Assembly: GCF_038957035.1 (NCBI RefSeq)
Contig: NZ_CP152412.1
Coordinates: 3,902,501 to 3,966,500, forward strand
Direction: 5' to 3'
From: Bradyrhizobium sp. B097
GTDB lineage: Bacteria > Pseudomonadota > Alphaproteobacteria > Rhizobiales > Xanthobacteraceae
DNA: 64,000 nt
Shown: one piece after another, positions 1-8,593 of the stretch
Numbering within the stretch: position 1 is the stretch's first letter
Layout: each line of letters opens with the position of its first letter
Notes under the pieces: model-generated
Told to the model about the DNA's origin: nothing
What the model saw: only the letters and a program-made list of their open reading frames with translations
Database searches by the model: none
Made by a program: the position numbers and the translations under genes

Positions 1-51
1 CCCGGTCAAGCCGGGCGATGACCGTCTTGGATGGAGCGAGGAGTGTCCCAA
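1..51. repeat. possible end of a palindromic intergenic repeat
   Basis: The window opens with a short hairpin (CCCGG, five-base loop, CCGGG at 1-15) followed by a stretch that looks like the edge of a dispersed intergenic repeat of rhizobial genomes. Only one side is in the window, so the element cannot be delimited. The assignment is from recall of such repeats, not from a second copy seen here. Confidence 0.25.
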
Positions 52-1275
52 TCACTCCACCGCCGCGTACACGCCGTTGCGCACCAGCGAGCGGGTATAT
101 TCGCGCTGGCCCGGGCCCTGCATCATGAAGACCGCGATCAGGTCTTCGCTCGGATCGATCCAAAAGAACGTGCCGGCCATGCCGCTCCAGAAGTACTGGC
201 CGACCGAGCCGGAGAACGGCGCGATGCCCTGCTGCATGCGCACGGCGAAGCCGAGGCCGAAGCTGTGGCCGGGCGACACCAGCGTGCCCTGGACCTTGAC
301 GCCGGCGCCCAGGTGATCGGACGCCATGAATTCGAGCGTCTTGCGGCCGATGATCCTGGTGCCGTCGAGCGCGCCGCCGCCCAGCAGCATCTGCGCGAAG
401 CGGGCATAGTCCATCGTGGTCGAAACAAGTCCGCCGCCGCCGGATTCCATCGCCGGCTTCTCCAGCATGTTGAACAGCTGCACCTTCTCGTTGGTCCAGG
501 GATCGTTGGCAAAGGCCTCGGCGAGACGGCCGGCATTGGCTTCCGGCGTGTGGAAGGCGGTCTCATTCATCTGCAGCGGCGAGAGGATGCGCTCGCCGAG
601 GAATTCGCCGAGCGTCTTCCCGCTGACCACTTCGATGATGCGGCCGAGGATGTCGGTGGAGCGGCTGTAGTTCCACTCGGCGCCGGGCTGGCAGACCAGC
701 GGCATACCGGCGAGCATGGTGGCGTGCTCTGCATTGGTGATCTTGCGGCTGCGCAGCCGCGACTGCTGGTAGAGCTGCTGCACGGGGCCGTTGCCGGTGT
801 GGTCATAAGTCAGGCCGGAGGTGTGGCGCAGCAGGTCCTGAATCGTCATCTGCCGCTGGACCGGGACCAGCTCGAGCTTGCCGTTGTGCTCGACGCCGAC
901 CTTGGTCTCGGCGAATTCGGGGATGAACTTCGCGACGGGGTCATTGAGGAGGAAGTGGCCGTCCTCCAGCAGCATCATGATGCCGACCGAGACGATCGGC
1001 TTAGTCATCGAGAAAATGCGGAAGATCGTGTCATGCGTCATCGGCGCGGAGGCCGCCGGGCTTTGCCGCCCGATCGCGTCGAACCAGCCGATCTGGCCGC
1101 GCCGCGCCACCAGCACCGTAAAGCCGGGCGCGGTTCCCTTGTCGACCTCGCGCTTGAAGGTGTTGGACAGCGCCTGCAGCCGCGTGCTCGACAGTCCGAT
1201 CGATTCGGGCTTGGCGAGGGGGAGGGACGGGGTGGTTTGGCTGGCGGCGTGCTTGGTGGCGGTCTGGGCGTTCAT
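52..1275 (-). CDS. serine hydrolase of the beta-lactamase (class C / EstB-like) family
   Basis: A 407-residue penicillin-binding-protein-like serine hydrolase. The catalytic S-x-x-K motif reads SMTK at Ser89-Lys92 and the Y-x-N equivalent is Tyr203-Ser-Arg, as in EstB-type esterases and class C beta-lactamases. No lipobox or convincing signal peptide is seen, so a cytoplasmic esterase or hydrolase is more likely than a true beta-lactamase. The start is the ATG at 1275 because GGGAGAG lies just upstream; a longer reading frame reaches 1371 but has no such site. The substrate cannot be told from sequence. It lies convergent to nothing and upstream of tRNA-Trp on the opposite strand. Confidence 0.85.
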   Translation of the reverse strand: MNAQTATKHAASQTTPSLPLAKPESIGLSSTRLQALSNTFKREVDKGTAPGFTVLVARRGQIGWFDAIGRQSPAASAPMTHDTIFRIFSMTKPIVSVGIMMLLEDGHFLLNDPVAKFIPEFAETKVGVEHNGKLELVPVQRQMTIQDLLRHTSGLTYDHTGNGPVQQLYQQSRLRSRKITNAEHATMLAGMPLVCQPGAEWNYSRSTDILGRIIEVVSGKTLGEFLGERILSPLQMNETAFHTPEANAGRLAEAFANDPWTNEKVQLFNMLEKPAMESGGGGLVSTTMDYARFAQMLLGGGALDGTRIIGRKTLEFMASDHLGAGVKVQGTLVSPGHSFGLGFAVRMQQGIAPFSGSVGQYFWSGMAGTFFWIDPSEDLIAVFMMQGPGQREYTRSLVRNGVYAAVE

Positions 1276-1444
1276 GGTCTCTCCCGGGTTCTTGATTCTT
1301 GTGGCGGAGCGCCGACGTGGTGTGATGGACGAAGTCTGGCGCAGAAGTTTTGCAATGAACAGAAGCTTCACCGCTTCGCCCTTGCAAACCGGCCATGCCC
1401 TGTGCTTGAAACGGCGCGAACCGGCGGCGACGCCGGTTCCCTGC

Positions 1445-1520
1445 AGGAGTGTAGCTCAATTGGTAGAGCACCGGTCTCCAAAACCGGGGGTCGCAGGTTC
1501 GAGCCCTGCCACTCCTGCCA
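1445..1520 (+). tRNA. tRNA-Trp (anticodon CCA)
   Basis: A 76-base tRNA. The acceptor stem AGGAGTG (1445-1451) pairs with CACTCCT (1510-1516), followed by discriminator G and an encoded CCA (1518-1520). The anticodon CCA is at 1478-1480 in a CCGGT/ACCGG stem, and the T arm carries GGTTCGAGCC. In many alphaproteobacteria tRNA-Trp sits directly before secE; here secE is 7.4 kb downstream with six other genes between. Confidence 0.97.
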
Positions 1521-1584
1521 GATTTTCCCTAATCATTTGAACGTGTTGGCCGAGCTCCTGGACCCCGGCCATGATTGTATTCAC

Positions 1585-2790
1585 TCACTTGACGAGCGGG
1601 CAGCCGCCGTCCTTCAGCGGTCGGAATGCCTGGTCGCCGGGCACCTCGGCGAGCACCTTGTAGTAATCCCACGGCGCCTTCGACTCCTCGGGCTTCTTGA
1701 CCTCGAACAGGAACATCGAGTGCTCCATGCGGCCGTCCTCGCGCACCACGCCGTTGTCTGTGAAGGCGTCGCGGACCGGGGTCGCGCGCATCTTCGCCAG
1801 CACCGGCTTGGTCTCTTTGGTGCCGGCGGCCTTCACCGCGTTGAGGTAGTGCAGGGTGGCGCTGTAGGTCGCGGCCTGATTCATGGTCGGCATCCGCTTC
1901 ATGCGCTCGAAGAAGCGCTTGCCGAAGGCGCGGGTGCGGTCATTGAGATCCCAGTAGTAGGCCTCGGTGATGATCAGGCCCTGCGCGAGCTTCAGGCCGA
2001 GGCTGTGGATGTCCGAGATGAACATCACGATACCAGCCAGATTCTGCCCGCCCGCCACGATGCCGAATTCGGCGGCCTGCTTGATCGCGTTGATGGTGTC
2101 GCCGCCGCCATTGGCGAGACCGACGATCTTCGCCTTCGACGATTGCGCCTGCAGCAGGAAGGAGGAGAAGTCCGGCGTGTTGAGCGGATGCCGGGCGCTG
2201 CCGAGCACCTTGCCGCCGGCGGCGCGGACCACGTCGCCAGTGTCGCGCTCGATCGAATGGCCGAACACGTAGTCGGCGGTGATGAAGAACCAGCTGTCGC
2301 CGCCGTTCTTGACGATCGCACTGCCGACAGTGTGGGCGTTGGCGTAGGTGTCGTAGGTCCAGTGCAGCGTGTAGGGCGAGCAGGATTTGCCCGTGATGTC
2401 GGAGCTCGCCGCGTCAGTCACGATCATGATCTTCTCGAACTGCTTCGACATCTCCATGCCGGCGAGCGCCGTCGCCGAGGTCGGCATGTCGATGATCATG
2501 TCGACATTCTCGGCCTCGTACCATTTGCGGGTGATGGTGGCGGCGACGTCGGCCTTGTTGAGGGCGTCGGCGGTGACGAGCTCGATCGGCTTGCCGAACA
2601 TCGAGCCGCCGAACTCCTCGATCGCCATCTTGGTGGCCTCGACATTCCCGGCGCCGCCGATGTCCGCATAGACCGACTGGAAATCGGTCAGCACGCCGAT
2701 CTTGAGCGGCGTCTGTTGCGCGAGCGCGGGTCCCGCCAGCGCGGCGGCGATCAGGCCGGCGGCGGACAGACTCGTGACGATGGATTTCAT
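1585..2790 (-). CDS. branched-chain amino acid-type ABC transporter substrate-binding protein
   Basis: A 401-residue periplasmic binding protein of the type I (LivK/Peripla_BP_6) family. Residues 1-24 form a signal peptide ending ALA before Gln25, followed by the typical opening (LKIGVLTDFQSVYADIGG). The start at 2790 has GGGGAGG upstream and lies 33 bp from a well-placed promoter and operator. No permease or ATPase genes are adjacent, so it is an orphan binding protein or works with components elsewhere. Divergence from a GntR regulator and an acyl-CoA synthetase suggests its ligand is an organic or aromatic acid rather than an amino acid; that is inference. Confidence 0.9.
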   Translation of the reverse strand: MKSIVTSLSAAGLIAAALAGPALAQQTPLKIGVLTDFQSVYADIGGAGNVEATKMAIEEFGGSMFGKPIELVTADALNKADVAATITRKWYEAENVDMIIDMPTSATALAGMEMSKQFEKIMIVTDAASSDITGKSCSPYTLHWTYDTYANAHTVGSAIVKNGGDSWFFITADYVFGHSIERDTGDVVRAAGGKVLGSARHPLNTPDFSSFLLQAQSSKAKIVGLANGGGDTINAIKQAAEFGIVAGGQNLAGIVMFISDIHSLGLKLAQGLIITEAYYWDLNDRTRAFGKRFFERMKRMPTMNQAATYSATLHYLNAVKAAGTKETKPVLAKMRATPVRDAFTDNGVVREDGRMEHSMFLFEVKKPEESKAPWDYYKVLAEVPGDQAFRPLKDGGCPLVK

Positions 2791-2822
2791 GGTGATGCGC
2801 CTCCCCAGGATGCTTTTATCGG

Positions 2823-2835
2823 TTTGTCCGACAAA
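2823..2835. promoter_or_regulatory. GntR operator O1
   Basis: The 13-base inverted repeat TTTGTCCGACAAA (half-sites TTTGTC and GACAAA around one base). It overlaps the last two bases of the predicted -10 box of the binding-protein gene, so a bound repressor would block transcription initiation. An identical copy lies at 2933-2945. Confidence 0.75.
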
Positions 2836-2862
2836 GCTAGATTTGCCCGGTTCCGGTGTCAA
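2834..2862 (-). promoter_or_regulatory. predicted sigma70 promoter of the binding-protein gene
   Basis: On the minus strand TTGACA (2857-2862) and TAGCTT (2834-2839) are separated by exactly 17 bases. The operator at 2823-2835 overlaps the downstream end of the -10 box. Confidence 0.65.
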
Positions 2863-2904
2863 TTCGTGCCGGGCGGGTGCGACAATCCGGCCAATAACGC
2901 CGAT

Positions 2905-2933
2905 TTGACGCACTAGATGGCTTCGCCTATCTT
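2905..2933 (+). promoter_or_regulatory. predicted sigma70 promoter of the GntR gene
   Basis: TTGACG (2905-2910) and TATCTT (2928-2933) with a 17-base spacer. The second operator begins on the last base of the -10 box, mirroring the arrangement at the divergent promoter. Its position rules out the upstream ATG at 2917 as the start of the regulator. Confidence 0.65.
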
Positions 2934-2945
2934 TTGTCCGACAAA
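2933..2945. promoter_or_regulatory. GntR operator O2
   Basis: A second identical TTTGTCCGACAAA, 110 bp from the first and 20 bp before the GTG start of the regulator. This fits autorepression together with control of the divergent gene. Confidence 0.75.
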
Positions 2946-2964
2946 CGACAATCGGGAGCCAAGG

Positions 2965-3729
2965 GTGTCCACCACGCCGCTGTTCCGACGCATCGATGTC
3001 GCGCCGGCCTATCAGAAGGTCGCGGACGCGATCGAACGCGAGATCGTCAACGGCCGGATCAAGCCGGGCGAGCCGATCGGCACCGAGCAGCAACTCGTCG
3101 CGCAGTTCGGCGTCAACCGCTCGACGGTGCGCGAAGGCATTCGCGTGCTCGAGGAGGGCGGGCTGATCCGCCGCGATTCCAGCCGCCGCTTGCAGGCGTG
3201 CCTGCCGCGCTACAACAAGCTCGCCACGCGGCTGTCCCGCGCGCTGATCCTGCATGAGGTGACGTTCCGCGAATTGTTCGAGACGTCGATGACGCTGGAG
3301 GTCGCGAGCGTCGAGGGTGCGGTGGAGCGCGCGACCGAGGCGAACATCGCCGAGCTCATCGGCAATCTCGAGCGCAGCGCGGCGGTGGTCGGCAATCCCG
3401 CCGATCTCGCCGAGCTCGATGCGGAATTCCACGTGCTGATGGCCAAAGCCTCGCAGAACCGCGTGCTGCAGCTCGCCCGCGAGCCCGCCGCGCAGCTGTT
3501 CTTTCCGACCACGGAGATGATCGTCGGCGGCGTGCCGGAGGGCGGCGCCCGCCTGGTCGAGGCGCATCGCCACATCCTCGATGCGATCAAGGGGCGCGAC
3601 AAGGAGGCCGGCGTGCTGTGGACCCGGCGGCATTTGCAGGACTGGCGACGCGGCTTTGAGAAGATCGCCTCGCTCGATCGCTCGGTCGAGCACACCTACA
3701 TGGAACATGCCTACGCCGCCCGGCAATAG
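2965..3729 (+). CDS. FadR/GntR-family transcriptional regulator
   Basis: A 254-residue regulator. The N-terminal winged helix (about residues 10-75) shows the GntR pattern: VADAIEREIVNGRIKPGE, then a recognition helix with VNRSTVREGIRVLEEGG. The C-terminal half is an all-helical ligand-binding domain of the FadR/FCD type (ELFETSMTLEVASVEGAVER, followed by a DAEFH metal or ligand motif). I choose the GTG at 2965 because GGGAG lies six bases upstream and the predicted promoter lies downstream of the earlier ATG. It probably represses itself and the divergent binding protein through the twin operators; the effector may be the acyl-CoA product of the next gene, which is inference. Confidence 0.88.
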   Translation: MSTTPLFRRIDVAPAYQKVADAIEREIVNGRIKPGEPIGTEQQLVAQFGVNRSTVREGIRVLEEGGLIRRDSSRRLQACLPRYNKLATRLSRALILHEVTFRELFETSMTLEVASVEGAVERATEANIAELIGNLERSAAVVGNPADLAELDAEFHVLMAKASQNRVLQLAREPAAQLFFPTTEMIVGGVPEGGARLVEAHRHILDAIKGRDKEAGVLWTRRHLQDWRRGFEKIASLDRSVEHTYMEHAYAARQ

Positions 3730-3782
3730 CGACGGCGCGGCGAAAACAACACAACGACAAAAAGCACATTCGGGAGGGACAA

Positions 3783-5396
3783 ATGAGCGGAGACATCGCA
3801 GCAACCATCCAGCGCGCCCGCGAGCACAGCATCGGCGATCTGCTGCGCCGGTCGGCCAAGCGCTACCCCAACAAGACCGCGCTGATCTGCGGCGAGGTGA
3901 GCTGGAGCTTTGCGGAGATGGACGCGATCTGCAATCGGCTCGGCCGCGGCTTGCTCGCGCTTGGCATTGCGAAGGGCGATCGTGTCGCGGTGCTGTCGCG
4001 CAACTCGCATGGCTTCGCCGCGCTGCGCTTCGCGGTGGCGCGGATCGGCGCGATCCTGGTGCCGATCAACTTCATGCTCAATCCCGACGAGATCAGTTTC
4101 ATCCTCGCCAATTCCGGCGCGAAGCTGCTCGCGGTCGGCCCCGATTTCGTGGAGACGGCGCACGCTGCGGCCGCCAAGGGCTCGGCGGTCGAAACCCTGA
4201 TCTGGCTGCCGGGCGAGGATCCGGCCACAGCACCCGAGGGCATCACGACCTTCGACAGCCTGCTGCACAGCGACGCCTCGGCGCCGGAGGTTGCGGTCGA
4301 CAGCCGCGATCCCGCGCAGATCATCTACACCAGCGGCACGGAGTCGCTGCCGAAGGGCGCCATCCTCACCCATGAAGCCGTGATGTGGCAGTATGTCAGC
4401 TGCATCATCGACGGCGGCATGGCGACCGACGACACGGTGCTGCACGCGCTGCCGCTCTATCACTGCGCGCAGCTCGACGTGTTCCTGGGGCCCGCGATCT
4501 ATCTCGGCGCCACCAGTCTCATCACCGGCAAGCCGGTGCCCGACAATGTCCTGGCGCTGATCGCGGCCCACAAGATCAATGCGTTCTTCGCGCCGCCGAC
4601 GATCTGGATCGCGATGCTGCGCTCGGGCGCGTTCGATCGCACCGACCTGTCGTCCCTGCGCAAGGGCTATTACGGCGCCTCGATCATGCCGGTCGAGGTG
4701 CTGCTCGAATTGCAGCGCCGGCTGCCCGACGTGAAGTTCTGGAATTTCTACGGCCAGACCGAGATCGCGCCGCTCGCGACCGTGCTGGCGCCTACGGACC
4801 AGTTGCCGAAGGCCGGCTCGGCCGGCAAGCCGGCGATCAATGTCGAGACGCGGGTGGTCAAGCCGGACATGACCGACGTCGAGGTGGGGGAGGTCGGCGA
4901 GATCGTGCACCGCTCGCCGCATCTCTTGTCCGGCTACTACAACGATCCGGTCAAGACCGCGGCGGCATTTGCCGGCGGCTGGTTTCATTCCGGCGATCTC
5001 GCGACCGTCGATGCCGACGGCTACATCACGGTCGTCGATCGCGTGAAGGACATGATCAAGAGCGGCGGCGAGAATGTCGCGAGCCGCGAGGTCGAGGAGA
5101 TGATCTACCGGCTGCCGGCGGTGTCGGAGGTCGCGGTGGTCGGGCTGCCCGATCCGCGCTGGATCGAGGCGGTGACCGCGATCGTGGTGGCCAAGGCGGG
5201 CGAGAGCCTCGACGCCGAGGCGGTGATCAAGCACTGCGCGGCGTCGATGGCCCATTTCAAGGTGCCGAAGCGGGTCATCTTCGTGGATGCCCTGCCGAAG
5301 AACCCGAGCGGTAAGCTGCTCAAACGCGAGCTGCGCCAGCGCTATGTCGGTGGCGCCACGCTGGATCAGGCGGTGCAGAAGAGCTTTGCCGGATAG
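3783..5396 (+). CDS. acyl-CoA synthetase (AMP-forming, class I adenylate-forming enzyme)
   Basis: A 537-residue ATP-dependent CoA ligase that would activate a carboxylic acid through an acyl-adenylate. Seen motifs: the phosphate loop Y182-TSGTES-LPKG192, YGQTEIAPL, the hinge motif SGDL...GYITVVDRVKDMIKSGGENV, and the catalytic lysine K511 in NPSGKLLKREL. The phosphate loop has Glu-Ser where most relatives have Thr-Gly or Thr-Thr. It follows the GntR gene by 53 bp with GGGAGGG before the ATG and is likely co-transcribed with it. The acid substrate is unknown; medium-chain or aromatic acids are both possible. Confidence 0.9.
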   Translation: MSGDIAATIQRAREHSIGDLLRRSAKRYPNKTALICGEVSWSFAEMDAICNRLGRGLLALGIAKGDRVAVLSRNSHGFAALRFAVARIGAILVPINFMLNPDEISFILANSGAKLLAVGPDFVETAHAAAAKGSAVETLIWLPGEDPATAPEGITTFDSLLHSDASAPEVAVDSRDPAQIIYTSGTESLPKGAILTHEAVMWQYVSCIIDGGMATDDTVLHALPLYHCAQLDVFLGPAIYLGATSLITGKPVPDNVLALIAAHKINAFFAPPTIWIAMLRSGAFDRTDLSSLRKGYYGASIMPVEVLLELQRRLPDVKFWNFYGQTEIAPLATVLAPTDQLPKAGSAGKPAINVETRVVKPDMTDVEVGEVGEIVHRSPHLLSGYYNDPVKTAAAFAGGWFHSGDLATVDADGYITVVDRVKDMIKSGGENVASREVEEMIYRLPAVSEVAVVGLPDPRWIEAVTAIVVAKAGESLDAEAVIKHCAASMAHFKVPKRVIFVDALPKNPSGKLLKRELRQRYVGGATLDQAVQKSFAG

Positions 5397-5401
5397 ACCG
5401 G

Positions 5402-6310
5402 TTACTGGCCAGTCGTCGCAGGCGCCTTGTCCGACCACTCCGGCGGCAAGCCAAGCTTTCCGGCAGCCATGCCGATCAGGCCGGGGTTGCGGCCGAACGC
5501 CTCGCAGGCCGCATATTTCGGCTTGCCGCCGAACGAGGCGCCGATCTTGTCGAATGACGGCAGCTCCGGCACCTTTCCGAACGGCGTTGCGCCGGTGACG
5601 ACGAGCTTGCTGAAATCGTCGCTGAAGGAGGACGCAAGATCGTAGGCGTCAGCGGCGCTCGAAGCCCTCGGCGTGTTGGTGAATGAATTTGCGCCGCGGG
5701 CCCAGACCATCGCCGCTTGCTGGCGGCTGGCCGGATCGCGCACCTCGGCTTCGACGGTCAGGCTGCCGAGACCGACCGGCAGCCGCGGTATCGGCACGGG
5801 CACGTTGGCGCTGAGTGCGGTCGGCAGAAAGCCGATCACCGTGGAGGCGCCCGCGGCGACCTCGTCGGTGGGCGCCGCCTGCGTGACGAGCGCGTGCACG
5901 GTCAAATCGGCTGGCTGATCTGGAGCAACGACTTCGAGCCGATCGCTGAGGCCGACGCAAAGCGATCGGTCGATCACGTTGGCGACGAGGTGCCTCTGCT
6001 CTTGCGACAGCGTCGGCGAGGCTGACTGCGAGAAGGTCGTCGGCACGATTCGCACGGTCTTCGCGGCAAGCACGTCGTCCTTGTTGACGCGAACCAGCGA
6101 TTTCGCCAGCAGCCCGTCGGATGGCGTCAGCTTGTCGTAGGACGCCAGTGATCCGCCTTTGGTCATCGGCGCGCTGGCGCAGCCCGACAACAGCGCCATT
6201 GCGGCCGCAGCTCCGACGAGCGAGGACAACCGAATATACCGGCGATCGTGCCACGCCCGGCCCGTGCCCTGCGCATCAGTCGCAGCGCTCGGTAGAAACT
6301 GAATTTTCAT
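5402..6310 (-). CDS. DUF3313-like lipoprotein
   Basis: A 302-residue predicted lipoprotein. After a basic N-terminus there is a hydrophobic segment (SLVGAAAAMALLSGC) with a lipobox LSGC, then a DUF3313-like start (SLASYDKLTPSDGLLAKSL). The ATG at 6310 has GAGGGG upstream. The stop is five bases from the stop of the convergent acyl-CoA synthetase. The family has no assigned role; membrane or outer-membrane anchoring is predicted. Confidence 0.75.
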   Translation of the reverse strand: MKIQFLPSAATDAQGTGRAWHDRRYIRLSSLVGAAAAMALLSGCASAPMTKGGSLASYDKLTPSDGLLAKSLVRVNKDDVLAAKTVRIVPTTFSQSASPTLSQEQRHLVANVIDRSLCVGLSDRLEVVAPDQPADLTVHALVTQAAPTDEVAAGASTVIGFLPTALSANVPVPIPRLPVGLGSLTVEAEVRDPASRQQAAMVWARGANSFTNTPRASSAADAYDLASSFSDDFSKLVVTGATPFGKVPELPSFDKIGASFGGKPKYAACEAFGRNPGLIGMAAGKLGLPPEWSDKAPATTGQ

Positions 6311-6512
6311 ATCACCCCTCGACGACCGCTCACCCCAGCAACGATCGCGTGGCACGATAGGGCGAGGCCGCCGAGGCCGGGATTAAGAGATATTAAGTCA
6401 GTTATAGACCGCGAAATCGCGCGACCTATTTGAGCCACATTTGGCCGCGCAGGCTTAACAAAACGCAATATTTGCGTGGCTGCGCATCCATGGCGGACGC
6501 CTCTAAAGTGCC

Positions 6513-7262
6513 GTGATGCAAATCCTGGAATATGACCTCGTGACTCTCTCCGTCACCAATGCGCGTATTCTCTGCGTCGAGGACGACGCCGATATCGCGC
6601 GCATGCTGGCCGAGGTGCTGCAGGACAACGGCTTCAGAGCGGTGCTGGTCGGTTCGGCCATCGAGATGGATGCGTTGCTCAAGCGCGAGAGCTTCGATCT
6701 CATCGTGCTCGATGTGATGCTGCCGGGCGAGGATGGACTGAGCATCTGCCGACGCCTGCGCATGTCGTCATCGATTCCCATCATTATGGTCACGGCGCGG
6801 GGCGAGGACGTCGACCGCATCCTCGGCCTCGAGCTCGGCGCCGACGACTACGTCACCAAGCCGTTCAATTCGCGCGAGCTGGTGGCCCGCATCCGCGCGC
6901 TGTTGCGTCGTGTCGAAAGCGGCGCCGCGTCGCGCACCCGGCCACGTCCTTTGACCTTTGCCGGATGGCGCATCAATCCAACCACGCGCGAACTGCATGA
7001 CCCGGCCGGCGTGCGCATCACGCTGACCGGGGCCGAGTTCGATCTGCTACTGGCGTTCTGCCGCAATCCGGGACAGGTGCTGTCGCGCGAGCAACTGATC
7101 GAGCAGGCCTTCGGCGGTTTGATCGCATCGGTCGAGCGCAGCGTCGACGTCCATATCAGCCGCATCAGGCAGAAGATCGAGCCGGATCCGAAGGACCGCT
7201 CGATGATCAAGACGGTGCGGCTCGGCGGCTACCTCTTCACGCCTGCGGTCGAGCAGACATGA
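6513..7262 (+). CDS. OmpR-family response regulator
   Basis: A 249-residue two-component regulator. The receiver domain (about residues 12-130) has the acidic pair in CVEDDAD, the phospho-acceptor D67 (LIVLDVMLPGEDG), the switch Thr in VTARGED and the conserved Lys in YVTKPF. A winged-helix DNA-binding domain follows (about 145-245; LTGAEFDLLLAFCRNPGQVLSRE). The first ATG at 6513 gives a leader of about 11 residues before the receiver, so a later start is possible. Its stop overlaps the kinase start by four bases (ATGA), so the two are translationally coupled. Confidence 0.93.
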   Translation: MMQILEYDLVTLSVTNARILCVEDDADIARMLAEVLQDNGFRAVLVGSAIEMDALLKRESFDLIVLDVMLPGEDGLSICRRLRMSSSIPIIMVTARGEDVDRILGLELGADDYVTKPFNSRELVARIRALLRRVESGAASRTRPRPLTFAGWRINPTTRELHDPAGVRITLTGAEFDLLLAFCRNPGQVLSREQLIEQAFGGLIASVERSVDVHISRIRQKIEPDPKDRSMIKTVRLGGYLFTPAVEQT

Positions 7263-8593
7263 TGGGGTGGGTGCAGCGGCTGATGCCGCGCAGCATTGCT
7301 GCGCAGATCATGAGCCTGGTCGCGCTGTCGGAACTCATCGGCATCACGCTCGCGGCGGCAGGCATCATTTTTTTGTTCGATTCTCCTTCGGTCAATGACA
7401 CGCAGAAGTTTCTTGCGGGGCGGATCGCGGAGGTCGCACAGCTCCTGCGCTCCACGACGACGCCAACCGAAGCGGATGGGCTGCTGGCCACGGCGAGGCG
7501 CGGCGGTCTCGATGTCAGGCGCGTCGCGTCGAGCGAACTTGTGCCTCGGACGATCGGAGAGACGCGGCCGTCCATGCGGGCGTTTCGGCAACTGGCGGCC
7601 GAGCCTGGAATTGAGTTGCTGGAGGAATTGCGTCATCCGGCAGGCTCGGCGTCACAGGTGATCGTGAAGCTCGACGACGGCCACGCGCTGATGGCCGACG
7701 TCGCGACCGCCGGCGGCTTTTGGTCCTTTGTGCTCCGTCCGGCGGCAGCGATGGCGACTATCGTGTTGATCTCGATGCTGTTGCTGTCGGTCTATGCCGT
7801 GCGTTGGGTAGTCGCACCGCTGGCGGAATTGGCAAGCGCCGCGACGTCGTTCGGCCGCTCGCCGCGAGCTCCCGAGGTGCTGCACCGGCGCGGCCCGCTT
7901 GAAATTGCGCAGGTTGCCGACGCGCTGAACGACATGCGCACCCGTATCGCTGCGCTGCTCGACGACCGCACGCGGATGCTGGCCGCCATCAGTCATGATC
8001 TGCGGACGCCGCTGACGCGGCTCAGGTTGCGCTCCGAGCGGGTACGCGAAGATGCACTGCGCACAGCGATGCTGGGCGATATCGCCAAGATGACGCGCAT
8101 GATCAACGAGACGCTGGAGTATCTTCGCGACGATGCGCGCTCGGAGGCGCTGTCGTGCATCGACCTGCCGAGCTTTCTGCAGACGATCTGCTCGGACTTT
8201 GCCGACACGGGCCATGCGGTGTCCTATTCCGGGTCCGCGCGACTGCCCTATGTCTGCCGGCCCCGTGCGCTGTCGCGTGCCGTCACCAATGTCGTGGAGA
8301 ACGCGGTCAAGCACGGCAGCTTGGTCGTGGTGACGCTCCGCCTTGCGGAGGCCGACCACGTCGAGATCGAGGTGGCCGACGATGGTCCCGGCATCCCGCC
8401 GGCGCTGCACGACAGGGTGTTCGAGCCCTTCTTCAAGGCTGACAACGCACGACAGGAAGGCGGCTTCGGGCTGGGGCTGTCGATCGCCCAGGAGATTGTC
8501 AAACGTCATGGCGGCAGCATCGCACTGAGGCTGCAGGAGCCGAGTGGATTGCTTGTATCGATGCTGCTGCCGCCAAAGCCCGCCCCGGCCTAG
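7259..8593 (+). CDS. sensor histidine kinase (EnvZ-like)
   Basis: A 444-residue membrane kinase. Two transmembrane helices (about residues 13-38 and 158-184) enclose a periplasmic sensor region of roughly 120 residues. A HAMP segment follows, then the H-box with His246 (ISHDLRTPLTRL), the N-box (NVVENAVKHG), G1 (DDGPGIP) and G2 (GFGLGLSIAQEIVKRHGG). It overlaps the response regulator by four bases and is clearly its partner. The signal is unknown; the short sensor region has no recognisable PAS or Cache motif. Confidence 0.93.
   Translation: MMGWVQRLMPRSIAAQIMSLVALSELIGITLAAAGIIFLFDSPSVNDTQKFLAGRIAEVAQLLRSTTTPTEADGLLATARRGGLDVRRVASSELVPRTIGETRPSMRAFRQLAAEPGIELLEELRHPAGSASQVIVKLDDGHALMADVATAGGFWSFVLRPAAAMATIVLISMLLLSVYAVRWVVAPLAELASAATSFGRSPRAPEVLHRRGPLEIAQVADALNDMRTRIAALLDDRTRMLAAISHDLRTPLTRLRLRSERVREDALRTAMLGDIAKMTRMINETLEYLRDDARSEALSCIDLPSFLQTICSDFADTGHAVSYSGSARLPYVCRPRALSRAVTNVVENAVKHGSLVVVTLRLAEADHVEIEVADDGPGIPPALHDRVFEPFFKADNARQEGGFGLGLSIAQEIVKRHGGSIALRLQEPSGLLVSMLLPPKPAPA

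Noticed and set aside
52..1275. antibiotic-resistance beta-lactamase
   Set aside because: The Ser-x-x-Lys and Tyr motifs are present, but no signal peptide is seen and the Tyr-Ser-Arg motif points to an esterase-type relative.
31..2916. 961-residue plus-strand frame opposite the serine hydrolase and binding protein
   Set aside because: It passes straight through tRNA-Trp and opposes two well-supported genes.
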